Shown piece after piece: positions 16,819 through 25,692 of a stretch of 64,000 nucleotides of DNA. Source of the stretch: Methylobacterium longum (lineage in GTDB: Bacteria > Pseudomonadota > Alphaproteobacteria > Rhizobiales > Beijerinckiaceae); contig NZ_BPQS01000006.1 in NCBI RefSeq assembly GCF_022179385.1, positions 62,001 to 126,000 on the forward strand. The letters run 5' to 3'. Position 1 is the stretch's first letter. Every line of letters starts with the position of its first letter. The position numbers and the translations under genes were made by a program. The notes under the pieces were generated by a model. It had not been told where the DNA came from. It was given only the letters and a program-made list of their open reading frames with translations, and searched no databases.

Positions 16819-17313
16819 GTGAGCGAGAGCATCGAAAGCGGACAGGTCGAGCACATTGAGCTTGCCGTCGATATCGTAGCCGCGTACGTGTCGAACAACT
16901 CGGTGCCTCCGTCCGATCTTCCAGGTTTGATCGGCGGTGTTCATACCGCTTTATCGAGCCTTTCGACTGCGGGGCGCAGCTCGAATGCGCCGGTCGAGAA
17001 GATGAGTGCGGCGCAAATCCGCAAATCCGTCACTCACGACCACATCGTCAGTTTCGAGGACGGACGGCCCTACAAGACCCTTCGCCGGCACCTGACGCTG
17101 CGCGGGCTGTCGCCCGAGGCCTATCGCGAGAAGTGGGGTTTGCCGCGCGATTACCCGATGACCGCAGCGAGCTACTCGGCGCAACGGTCGGAGCTGGCGA
17201 GGGCGCTGGGTCTCGGGCAGCAGCGCCGCAAGGATCGGACGGCGGTGACAGCGAACGAGCCAGCCGCGGCGGCCCCGAAGTCGCGCAGCCGGAAGAAGGC
17301 TCCGGCGGAATAG
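16819..17313 (+). CDS. mucR: MucR/Ros-family transcriptional regulator, zinc ligands substituted
   Basis: A 164-residue Ros/MucR protein with GTG start. The N-terminal oligomerisation region (about 10-50: VDIVAAYVSNNSVP) precedes the DNA-binding core DHIVSFEDGRPYKTLRRHLTLRG (75-97, described in two parts: DHIVSFEDG and YKTLRRHLTLRG) and EKWGLP. In classic Ros the zinc-finger cysteines occupy positions here held by Ser78 and Asp81, and only one of the finger histidines (His91) is obvious, as in the zinc-free Mesorhizobium homologues. MucR proteins are global H-NS-like silencers of surface polysaccharide, motility and cell-cycle genes. C-terminal tail is Lys/Ala-rich. Confidence 0.9.
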   Translation: MSESIESGQVEHIELAVDIVAAYVSNNSVPPSDLPGLIGGVHTALSSLSTAGRSSNAPVEKMSAAQIRKSVTHDHIVSFEDGRPYKTLRRHLTLRGLSPEAYREKWGLPRDYPMTAASYSAQRSELARALGLGQQRRKDRTAVTANEPAAAAPKSRSRKKAPAE

Positions 17314-17585
17314 GCGCGCGCCGCGACGCCGGGCGAGTGCTCCAGCCTGGCTGCAACAGCCGTCCCGCCCCTGCAGGCAGGGACGAGGCGTCCCCGGACG
17401 GGGGCCGGTGAATCCCGGACGAGGAGCGGCGTGCCGTCACGCGCCTGCCACGTCTCGCCGGAGAGGAGGCCGGCACCCGGGCCGGACCGGCTGCGACCAG
17501 GGTCGGGGTGACCCCTTGCGCGCCGCACAACCGTGCGCCGCGTCATCGGGGGTAATCGACACCGTCCCGGGCTGCCATCCTGCGC

Positions 17586-18809
17586 ATGCTGCCGTGCACC
17601 ATCGCACCGCTCCCTGCGCCGGAGACCTTCGCCGTGCCGCCCCTGCCGATCCTCGCCCTGGCCGTTGCCTCCTTCGGGATCGGCACCACCGAATTCGTCA
17701 TCATGGGCCTTCTTCCGGAGGTGGCGCAGAGCTTCGGCGTCACCATTCCGCAGGCCGGTTACCTGGTTTCCGGCTACGCCTTGGGCGTGGTGGTCGGCGC
17801 CCCGATCGTGGCGATCGCCACCGCGCGGATGCCGCGGAAGAAGGCCCTCCTCGCGCTGATGGCCGTCTTTCTCGTCGGCAACCTCGGTTGCGCGGTGGCG
17901 CCGAGCTACGCCCTGCTGATGGCGGCTCGAATCCTGACGGCCTTCGCCCATGGGGCGTTCTTCGGGATCGGCGCCGTCGTGGCGAGCAATTTGGTGCCGC
18001 GGGAGAAGCGGACGCAGGCGATCGCGCTGATGTTCGCCGGCCTGACCCTGGCCAACGTCCTCGGCGTTCCCTTCGGCACCGCCCTCGGCCAGATCGCGGG
18101 GTGGCGCGCGACGTTCTGGGCCGTGGTGATCATCGGGCTCGCGGCGGCCCTGGCAATCCAGCTCTGCGTCCCCGCCGGGCTGCCGGGAACGCGGGGTCGC
18201 CTCGTCAGCGAGTTCCGGGCCCTCGGCCGCTGGCCGGTGCTGCGGCCGATGCTGATCTCGACGCTGTCCTCGGTGAGCTTCTTCACGGTGTTCACCTACA
18301 TCACGCCATTCCTGACCGGCGTGACCGGGTTCACGCCGCAGGGTGTGACGGGCGTGCTGTTCGCCGCCGGCGTGGGTCTGACCATCGGCAACCTCGCGGG
18401 CGGCCAGTTCGCCGACCGCGCGCAGATGGCGACGATCATCGGCAGCTTCCTCGGGATCGTGGCGGCGCTGCTCCTGCTGGCCGCCGTCGCCCACCACCCG
18501 GGCATGACGCTGGTGGTTCTCGTCCTGTGGTCGGCCCTGGTCTTCGCGCTGGTCTCGCCGCTCCAGATCTGGGTGGTGGAGGCCGCCAGCGATGCGCCGA
18601 ACCTCGCCTCCACGCTCAACCAAGGCGCGTTCAACCTCGGCAACGCCGCCGGTGCCTGGATCGGCGGCACGGCCCTGACCCTGGGCGCGGGCTACGGTGA
18701 GCTCCCGCTGATCGCGGCCGCGGTGTCGCTCGCGGGGCTCGGGTTGGTGCTGACGGCCGTGGGCCGCAGCGGGCGCGGGATCGTCTCGGTCTCCGCGCCC
18801 GGGGCCTGA
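17586..18809 (+). CDS. MFS transporter, AraJ/YdhP-type (DHA1)
   Basis: 407 residues with 12 predicted membrane segments. The first helix ASFGIGTTEFVIMGLLPEVA and the loop 2-3 motif ARMPRKKALL are characteristic of the AraJ/SotB sugar- and drug-efflux branch. The ATG at 17586 has no clear ribosome site; a GTG at 17634 preceded by GGAG (17621-17624) gives the family-typical N-terminus MPPLPILALAV and may be the true start. Substrate unknown. It converges on the glutamate dehydrogenase gene with only 4 bp between stops. Confidence 0.85.
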   Translation: MLPCTIAPLPAPETFAVPPLPILALAVASFGIGTTEFVIMGLLPEVAQSFGVTIPQAGYLVSGYALGVVVGAPIVAIATARMPRKKALLALMAVFLVGNLGCAVAPSYALLMAARILTAFAHGAFFGIGAVVASNLVPREKRTQAIALMFAGLTLANVLGVPFGTALGQIAGWRATFWAVVIIGLAAALAIQLCVPAGLPGTRGRLVSEFRALGRWPVLRPMLISTLSSVSFFTVFTYITPFLTGVTGFTPQGVTGVLFAAGVGLTIGNLAGGQFADRAQMATIIGSFLGIVAALLLLAAVAHHPGMTLVVLVLWSALVFALVSPLQIWVVEAASDAPNLASTLNQGAFNLGNAAGAWIGGTALTLGAGYGELPLIAAAVSLAGLGLVLTAVGRSGRGIVSVSAPGA

Positions 18810-18813
18810 CCGG

Positions 18814-21800
18814 TCAGTCGGTCCGGACGAGATCACCCAGCAGGCTCGCCGCCACCGTGGCCTTGGAGACCGTGAGGCCAGAGGCGCTGATCGCGTCCAC
18901 CGCCTCGCGGATGCGGGCGAGCGGCGCGCCGCGGGCCTTCGCCCAGGCCTCCACCGCCCCCGGGCCGGCCCCGAGATCGGCCACGACCTCGGCGGTGAGC
19001 TTGCGGTGGGCGGCCGCGATGCCCGCCACCGCGCGCTCCAGGGCGACCCGGTCGAAGGTGTCGGCCACCGGAACCGTGCGGGCCGCGGCGGCGAGGTCGT
19101 CGAGGCGGAACGCGTGCTCTAGGGCAAAATGCGTCGCCGCCACCTCCTCCACCGGCCGGCCGCTTGCCTCGGCGACCCGGACGATGTCGGGGGCGGAGAC
19201 GAGGGCGGTCAGCGAAGCGAGACGCCGGGCCTGCGCCCCCGCCATGCCGAACCCGGCCAGGTCCGCCTCGCGGGCGGCGATCGCGGCACGCGCCTCGTCG
19301 CCCAGCACCTTCGGGAGGGCCGCCTCCACCGCGGCGACGCCGTCCCGATAGCGGGCGACCACCGGCGCGAGGCCTCCGCTCAGGTCGAGGTTGCGGATGA
19401 ACCAGACGATCCGGTTGGTCAGCAGGTCCTGCACCTCCGCGTAGAGGCCGAGCTGGCCCTGCCCGGGGATCCGGCCCGCGAGTCCGTCGATGCTGAGGTT
19501 CAGCTCCATCAGCCCGAAGGCGTCGCGGGTCACCGCGTAGGCCTTGGCGATGGTCGCCGCGTCGGCGCCGGTGCCGTCGGTCAGGCGGCTGACCAGGGAC
19601 GGGCCGCCGCGGTTGACGATGATGTTGGCCAGCGCCGTCGCGATGATCTCGCGGCGAAGGCGGTGCGCCTTCACGGCGTCGGGGAACCGCTCGCGCAGGG
19701 CCCTCGGGAAGTAGCGTTGCAGCTCGCGGTCGAAATACGGATCGTTCGGCACGGCGCTGTCGAGGATCGCGTCGTGGAGCGACAGCTTCGCGTAGGCGAG
19801 GAGCACGGCAAATTCCGGTCGCGTCAGGCCCTCGTTCCGGCGCATCCGCTCGGTGAGCGCTGCGTCGTCGGGCAGATACTCCACCGCCCGGTCCAGCCGG
19901 CCCTGGGCTTCCAGGGCCTGCATGGTCCGCATGGCGAAGCCGGTCTCGCCGAGACCGCCGCGCTGGGCGAGCGACAGCGCGAGCGTCTGCAACGCGTTGT
20001 TGCGCAGGACGAGGTGCCCGACCTCGTCGGTCATCGTGGCGAGCAGGGCGTTGCGCGCCTCGTAGCTGAGCCGCCCGTCCCGCTCCGGAATCATCAGGGC
20101 GATCTTGATGTTGACCTCGACGTCGGAGGTGTTCACGCCGGCCGAGTTGTCGATCGCGTCGGTGTTGAGCCGCACACCCGCGCGCGCCGCCTCGATGCGC
20201 CCGCGCTGCGTCAGGCCGAGATTGGCGCCCTCGCCGACGACCCTCGCGCGCAGCTCCGGCCCGGTGATGCGGACGGCGTCGTTGGCACGGTCGCCGGCAT
20301 CCTCGTCGGTCTCGGCGGTGGCGCGGACATAGGTGCCGATGCCGCCGAACCACAGCAGGTCGGCGGGCGCCTTCAGGATCGCCTGCATCAGCTCGGTGGG
20401 CGTCGCCTCGGGCCGGTCGAAGCCGAGGGCGGCGCGGACCGGCTCCGAGAGCGGCACGGTCTTGAGGCTGCGGGAGAACACCCCACCGCCCGCGGAGATC
20501 AGCGATCGGTCGTAGTCGCCCCAGGAGGAGCGACCGAGATCGAACAGCCGCCGCCGCTCCTTGAAGCTCGCGGCCGCGTCGGGATTCGGGTCGAGGAAGA
20601 TGTCCCGGTGGTCGAAGGCCGCGATCAGCCGGATGCTTTCCGAGAGCAGCATCCCGTTGCCGAACACGTCCCCCGACATGTCGCCGACGCCGACCGTGGT
20701 GATCGGATCGCGCTGAACGTCGACGTCGATTTCGAGGAAATGGCGGCGCACCGCCTCCCAGGCGCCACGGGCGGTGATGCCCATACCCTTGTGGTCGTAG
20801 CCCTGGCTGCCGCCGGACGCGAAGGCGTCGCCCAGCCAGTGGCCCTTCTCCAGCGAGAGGGCGTTGGCGATGTCGGAGAAGGTGGCGGTGCCCTTGTCGG
20901 CGGCGACCACCAGATAGGCGTCGTCGGGATCGTGCCGGACCGTATCGGGCGGGGGCACGATGGCGTTGTCGACGATGTTGTCGGTGAGTTCCAGCAGCGT
21001 GCGGATGAAGATCCGGTAGCTCTCGGTGCCCTCCTGCATCCAGGCGGCACGGTCGGAGGCCGGCGGCAGGCGCTTCGGGAAGAATCCGCCCTTGGCGCCC
21101 ACGGGCACGATCACGGCGTTCTTGACCTGCTGAGCCTTCACGAGGCCCAGGATCTCGGTGCGGAAATCCTCCGGCCGGTCGGACCAGCGCAGGCCGCCAC
21201 GGGCGACGTAGCCGAAGCGCAGGTGCACGCCCTCGACCCGGGGCGAATAGACGAAGATCTCGAAGAACGGCCGCGGCAGCGGCATCGCTGTGACCTTCGC
21301 GCAGCTGAACTTGAAGCTGATCGTCTCCCGGGGCTGCCCGTCCGCGCCGGTTTGGAAGAAGTTCGTCCGCACCGCAGCCTCGACGAGATTGACGAAGCGG
21401 CGCAGGATCCGGTCGTCGTCGAGGCTCGTGACGTCCGCGAGCGCCGTCTCGATGCCGCCGCGGATCTCCGCCTCCCGGTCCGACCGATCCGCTGTCGCGG
21501 CTGGGTCGAACCGGGCGTGGAACAGCGCGACGATGGCTCGGGCGATTCCCGCATGGCGGCTGAGCGTGCCGGCGAGGTAATCCTGTCCGTAGCGGATGCG
21601 GAGCTGCCGCAGGTAGCGCCCGAGCGCACGCAGGAGCGCCGCCTCGCGCCAGGGCAGGGCGGCTTCGAGGATCAGCCGGTTGTAACCGTCCGACTCGGCG
21701 GCGCCTTCGGCGATGGCGAGCATCGCGACTTCCAGCGGCCGCTCCAGCGCCGCCAGGTCGACGGCCTCGCCGGTGGCACGCTCGATCAGCATGTCGTGCA

Positions 21801-23658
21801 GCCAGATCCGGGCCGCCTCGTCGGCGCCCGTGGGCACGATCCGGTAGGTGCGCTCGTTGATGACGCGGAAGCCGAGATTCTCCAGGGCCGGCACCCGGTC
21901 GGAGAGGGCGATGGCGGTGCCCCGCGAGAACACCTTCAGGCGAACCTGCGCGGCGGGGTCGCTCGACCGGCGTCCGAGATGCACGGCCCGGGGCTGTGCC
22001 TCGCCGAGGCCCTCCAGGATCGCCACGTCGGCGACCGCCGCCTCGGGATGGAAGTTGTCGCGGTAGGCGACCGAGAAAGCCTCGGCGTAGCGCGAGGCCA
22101 GCAGGCGCGCTCGATCACCGCCCTGGGCCTCCGCGAGGGCGGCCCGCAGCGCGTCGCCCCAGGTCCGGACCAGGGTGGCGATGCCGGCCTCGAGGGCCGC
22201 GGGATCGTGCTCCGGGCTGCCCTGATCGGGCAGGCCGATGATGTAGTGGATTCGGGCGAGCGAGCCCTCCGGATAATCGGGATAGGCGGCGCTGAGCCGG
22301 CCGCCATAGGCTTCGGCGAGGTAGCCGCCGATCCGGCCGCGCACGGTTGAATCGTAGCGGTCCTTCGGCACGTAGACGAGGAGCGAGACGAAGCGGCCGA
22401 ACCGGTCCGGCCGGGACAGCACGCGCACCCGCGGCCGGTCGGCCAGCGCCGCGATCGCCAGGGTGAACCGGAAGAGCCGCTCGCCGTCGATCTGGAACAG
22501 CTCGTCGCGCGGGTAGCTCTCCAGCACGGCGAGCAGGCTGCGCCCGGCATGGCTCGTCGGGTCGAGGCCCGCGCGCTGGACCACGGCCTCGACCTTCCGG
22601 CGAAGCACCGGCACCTCGCGGGCAGGGCTGGTGTAGGCCGAGGCGGTGAACAGGCCGACGATCCGCACCTCGCCCGACAGCTTGCCGGAGCCGGAGAACA
22701 GCTTGACGCCGACATAGTCCAGGTAGGCGGACCGGTGGACCCGCGACTTCACGCTGGCCTTCGTGATGATGAGCGGCTGCGGCTCTTCCAGAAAGGCGAG
22801 GATTTCCGGGGTGTAGTCGACGGGCGTGCGGCCGCGGCGCAGGGGCGTTGCGCCCGGATCGCGCAGCACGCCGAGGCTCGAACCCTCGACAAGGGGATGC
22901 GCCTCGCCGTCGATACCGTGCTGCTGCATCCCCAGGAGCAGGAACTGGCCGTCCTTCAGCCAGTCGAGGAAGGCCCGCGCCTCGGCGGTCTCTCCCTCCG
23001 GAATCGGAGTCGGCGAACGGCCGAGATTCTCGGAGAGGTCGCTCAGCTGTGCCAGCATGGCGTCGTGGTCGGCGCTCGCCAGGGCGACGTCCCGGTAGAC
23101 CGGCGCGAGGGCGGCGAGCAGCCGCTCCCCGGCCTCGTCGGAGAGGCGGTCGAGGTGAATGTGGATGAAGCTCTCGCGCGCGAGGCTGCCGTGGGCATCC
23201 GCGGTGGTCTCTCCGACCACGCGGATCAGCGCGCCCCCGCCATCCCGCTCGACGCCGAGGATCGGGTGGGCGACGAGCTGCGCCGACAGGCCCTGCTCGG
23301 CGAGTTCGGCGAGGGTCGAATCCAGCAGGAACGGCCGGTTGTCGTTGACGACTTCGAGGATCGTCATCTCCCGCGCCCGGCCGTCGCGCGCGAGTTCACC
23401 CTCGCTCAGGCGCAGCCGTGCCGGATCGCCCGGCCGGCGGGGCTCGGACAGGAACGACCGGGCGCGCCCGGCGAGTTCGGCGAGAGCCCCGGCGCCGTAG
23501 GAGGCGAGATCCTCCGGCGTCACGCGTCCGAACAGGTCGCGGACGAAGCCGCCCGGGCCACCCTGTCCAGTGACGATGTCGGCGGCCGCCTCGATCAGCC
23601 CGGTCCGGGCCGTCTTCTGCTCCGAGGAGGACAGTGCCGTGGCGGTCTCGAGTGTCAT
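18814..23658 (-). CDS. gdhB: NAD-dependent glutamate dehydrogenase, large (L180) type
   Basis: A 1,614-residue enzyme of the 180-kDa GDH class, oxidising glutamate to 2-oxoglutarate and ammonium with NAD. The N-terminal ~600 residues are the ACT-like regulatory region; the catalytic core follows with RFGYVARGGLRWSDRPEDFR and KNAVIVPVGAKGGFF (Lys-rich substrate site), then a Rossmann region and a helical C-terminus. The ATG at 23658 follows GGGAG; the open frame to 23724 is upstream noise. The reverse strand of this gene carries very long open frames, a GC-content artefact. Role: nitrogen release and carbon skeletons from amino acids. Confidence 0.95.
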   Translation of the reverse strand: MTLETATALSSSEQKTARTGLIEAAADIVTGQGGPGGFVRDLFGRVTPEDLASYGAGALAELAGRARSFLSEPRRPGDPARLRLSEGELARDGRAREMTILEVVNDNRPFLLDSTLAELAEQGLSAQLVAHPILGVERDGGGALIRVVGETTADAHGSLARESFIHIHLDRLSDEAGERLLAALAPVYRDVALASADHDAMLAQLSDLSENLGRSPTPIPEGETAEARAFLDWLKDGQFLLLGMQQHGIDGEAHPLVEGSSLGVLRDPGATPLRRGRTPVDYTPEILAFLEEPQPLIITKASVKSRVHRSAYLDYVGVKLFSGSGKLSGEVRIVGLFTASAYTSPAREVPVLRRKVEAVVQRAGLDPTSHAGRSLLAVLESYPRDELFQIDGERLFRFTLAIAALADRPRVRVLSRPDRFGRFVSLLVYVPKDRYDSTVRGRIGGYLAEAYGGRLSAAYPDYPEGSLARIHYIIGLPDQGSPEHDPAALEAGIATLVRTWGDALRAALAEAQGGDRARLLASRYAEAFSVAYRDNFHPEAAVADVAILEGLGEAQPRAVHLGRRSSDPAAQVRLKVFSRGTAIALSDRVPALENLGFRVINERTYRIVPTGADEAARIWLHDMLIERATGEAVDLAALERPLEVAMLAIAEGAAESDGYNRLILEAALPWREAALLRALGRYLRQLRIRYGQDYLAGTLSRHAGIARAIVALFHARFDPAATADRSDREAEIRGGIETALADVTSLDDDRILRRFVNLVEAAVRTNFFQTGADGQPRETISFKFSCAKVTAMPLPRPFFEIFVYSPRVEGVHLRFGYVARGGLRWSDRPEDFRTEILGLVKAQQVKNAVIVPVGAKGGFFPKRLPPASDRAAWMQEGTESYRIFIRTLLELTDNIVDNAIVPPPDTVRHDPDDAYLVVAADKGTATFSDIANALSLEKGHWLGDAFASGGSQGYDHKGMGITARGAWEAVRRHFLEIDVDVQRDPITTVGVGDMSGDVFGNGMLLSESIRLIAAFDHRDIFLDPNPDAAASFKERRRLFDLGRSSWGDYDRSLISAGGGVFSRSLKTVPLSEPVRAALGFDRPEATPTELMQAILKAPADLLWFGGIGTYVRATAETDEDAGDRANDAVRITGPELRARVVGEGANLGLTQRGRIEAARAGVRLNTDAIDNSAGVNTSDVEVNIKIALMIPERDGRLSYEARNALLATMTDEVGHLVLRNNALQTLALSLAQRGGLGETGFAMRTMQALEAQGRLDRAVEYLPDDAALTERMRRNEGLTRPEFAVLLAYAKLSLHDAILDSAVPNDPYFDRELQRYFPRALRERFPDAVKAHRLRREIIATALANIIVNRGGPSLVSRLTDGTGADAATIAKAYAVTRDAFGLMELNLSIDGLAGRIPGQGQLGLYAEVQDLLTNRIVWFIRNLDLSGGLAPVVARYRDGVAAVEAALPKVLGDEARAAIAAREADLAGFGMAGAQARRLASLTALVSAPDIVRVAEASGRPVEEVAATHFALEHAFRLDDLAAAARTVPVADTFDRVALERAVAGIAAAHRKLTAEVVADLGAGPGAVEAWAKARGAPLARIREAVDAISASGLTVSKATVAASLLGDLVRTD

Positions 23659-23848
23659 CGCGCGTCTCCCGAACCGGGTCACTCGCCCAAGCGATAGCAG
23701 CGTGATCGGCCGTGTCGATGACACTCCCCGCCAGTTTGCCGGTCGACGGGTGTCGATCGGCGCGAACCGTCAGGACCCGCTCCCCACCACCTCGCCGTCG
23801 CCTTGCAGGCGCCTTGCCGACGCCGCGAAACGTGCATATACCCGCATC

Positions 23849-24280
23849 GTGTCCGACGAATCGCACCCCCGGGCTTCCCTGGAGCCCTGCACCTGCTCGG
23901 CGCTGCGGCGCGCCACGCGCGCCGTGACCACGGCCTACGACGCGGCCCTGCGTCCGTCGGGCCTGCGGGTGACCCAGTTCGCCATTTTGCGCCTGCTCGA
24001 CCGCCTGGGTCCGACCCCGGTGACGCGGCTCGCCGCCGAGGCGGCCCTGGAGCGGACCACGATGGGCCGCAACCTCGACCCGCTGGAGCGGCGCGGCCTC
24101 GTGCGGATCGCGGCCGGTGCGGTCGATGCCCGCGAGCGCGTGGTGGTCCTGACCGAGGCCGGCCGCGACGCCATCGCGGCGGCGATCCCCTACTGGCGGG
24201 ACGCCCAGGCCCGCATCAACGCCCGGGTCGCGCCCGGGGCCGTGGCGGCCCTGGCGGATGCCCTGATCTCCGCCTCCTGA
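23849..24280 (+). CDS. MarR-family regulator
   Basis: A 143-residue winged-helix regulator, GTG start at 23849. LRPSGLRVTQFAILRLL leads into the recognition helix VTRLAAEAALERTTMGRNLDPLERRGLV and the wing REVV-like VDARERVVVLTEAGR. Early cysteines (CTCSALRRA, residues 13-21) are a feature of a MarR subgroup and could sense oxidants. It reads toward the MFS gene 38 bp downstream, which is its most likely target. Confidence 0.87.
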   Translation: MSDESHPRASLEPCTCSALRRATRAVTTAYDAALRPSGLRVTQFAILRLLDRLGPTPVTRLAAEAALERTTMGRNLDPLERRGLVRIAAGAVDARERVVVLTEAGRDAIAAAIPYWRDAQARINARVAPGAVAALADALISAS

Positions 24281-24318
24281 ATCCGTCGCCCCAGGCCCTC
24301 GTACCCCGGAGCCCGTCC

Positions 24319-25605
24319 ATGTCCGCCAGTCTCGAGACGCCCTCAGGGCAGCGCCTGCACTATGCCTGGGTGGTCGTGGCGATCACCTTCGTGGTGCTGC
24401 TGGTCGGCGCCGGCGTGCGCGCCACCCCGAGCGTGCTGATCGTGCCGTGGGAGCGGGAGTTCGGCTGGACGGCCGCCACGATCAGCGTGGGGATCGCACT
24501 CAACATCTTCCTGTACGGAATGATCGGTCCCTTCGCGGTGGCGATCATCGAGCGGTTCGGCCTGCGGCGCTCGGTCTGCACGGCGCTCCTCATCCTGGCG
24601 ATCGGCACCGCCGCCACCAGCCTGATGACCGCGCCGTGGCAGATGGTTCTGCTCTGGGGCCTCGTGGTCGGATCGGGCTCCGGCATGGTCGCCAACGTCC
24701 TCGGCGCCACCGTGGCGGGGCGGTGGTTCGCCAAGCGCCGCGGCCTCGTGCTCGGCCTGCTCACGGCCAGCAGCGCCACCGGCCAGCTCGTCTTCCTGCC
24801 GATGCTGGCCTCGCTCGCGGTCGGGCAGGGGTGGCGCTCGGTCTCCCTGGTGGTCGCGGCCGCCACGTTGGCGCTGATCCCGCTGGCCGCGCTTCTGCTG
24901 CGCGACCGGCCGGCGGATCTCGGCCTGCCCCGCTACGGCGAGGACACGGTGACGCCGACGCCGGTCCTGGCCGAGAACCCGGCGGTGCGCGCCCTGCGCG
25001 GATTGCGGATCGGCCTGCAATCCCGGGATTTCTGGCTGCTCGCCGGCACGTTCTTCATCTGCGGCGCCTCGACCAACGGCCTCATCGGCACCCACCTGAT
25101 CCCCGCCTGCATCGACCACGGCATCGCCGAAGTCACGGCGGCGGGCCTGCTGGCGCTGATGGGGATCTGCGACCTGATCGGCACAACCGCCTCGGGGTGG
25201 CTCACGGACCGGTTCGATTCGCGCAAGCTCCTGGCCTGGTACTACGGCCTGCGCGGGCTCTCGCTGATCTTCCTGCCCTATTCCTTCGATTACAGCTTCT
25301 ACGGCCTGTCGCTGTTCGCGGTCTTCTACGGGCTCGACTGGATCGCCACGGTGCCGCCCACCGTCCAGCTCGCGGGCAAGTCCTTCGGCGAGGAGAACGC
25401 CGCGCTGATGTTCGGCTGGATCGCGGCCGCGCACCAGATCGGCGCGGCCTCGGCGGCCTGGCTCGCCGGCATGGTCCGGACCGACAGCGGCACCTATCTC
25501 GGCGCCTTCGTGTCGGCGGGGCTGCTCTGCCTCGTCGCCGCCCTGATGGCGGTCTTCGTCGGCCGCAAGCCCGCCGAGCCGGTCCTGCGTCCGCTGACGG
25601 CCTGA
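24319..25605 (+). CDS. MFS transporter, OFA/monocarboxylate-like
   Basis: 428 residues with 12 membrane segments. LHYAWVVVAITFVVLL, PSVLIVPWEREFGW in helix 1, the loop motif IERFGLRRSV and a central loop carrying DRPADLGLP place it in the oxalate/formate antiporter-like MFS group that moves small carboxylates or aromatic acids. It lies just after the MarR gene in the same direction (38 bp), likely one operon under that repressor. Confidence 0.85.
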   Translation: MSASLETPSGQRLHYAWVVVAITFVVLLVGAGVRATPSVLIVPWEREFGWTAATISVGIALNIFLYGMIGPFAVAIIERFGLRRSVCTALLILAIGTAATSLMTAPWQMVLLWGLVVGSGSGMVANVLGATVAGRWFAKRRGLVLGLLTASSATGQLVFLPMLASLAVGQGWRSVSLVVAAATLALIPLAALLLRDRPADLGLPRYGEDTVTPTPVLAENPAVRALRGLRIGLQSRDFWLLAGTFFICGASTNGLIGTHLIPACIDHGIAEVTAAGLLALMGICDLIGTTASGWLTDRFDSRKLLAWYYGLRGLSLIFLPYSFDYSFYGLSLFAVFYGLDWIATVPPTVQLAGKSFGEENAALMFGWIAAAHQIGAASAAWLAGMVRTDSGTYLGAFVSAGLLCLVAALMAVFVGRKPAEPVLRPLTA

Positions 25606-25692
25606 ACTGCGCCGCGCGGGCGGGGTTGTCACAAGTGCGCCGCGAAGGACGAGCCCTGATCGGCCGCCTTCCTCGCAATCCGAGAGTCCGCC

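Noticed and set aside
19129..22350. Very long open frame on the plus strand opposite the glutamate dehydrogenase gene
   Set aside because: High-GC codon bias leaves the complement open; the encoded sequence has no recognisable domain and the minus strand carries a complete conserved enzyme.
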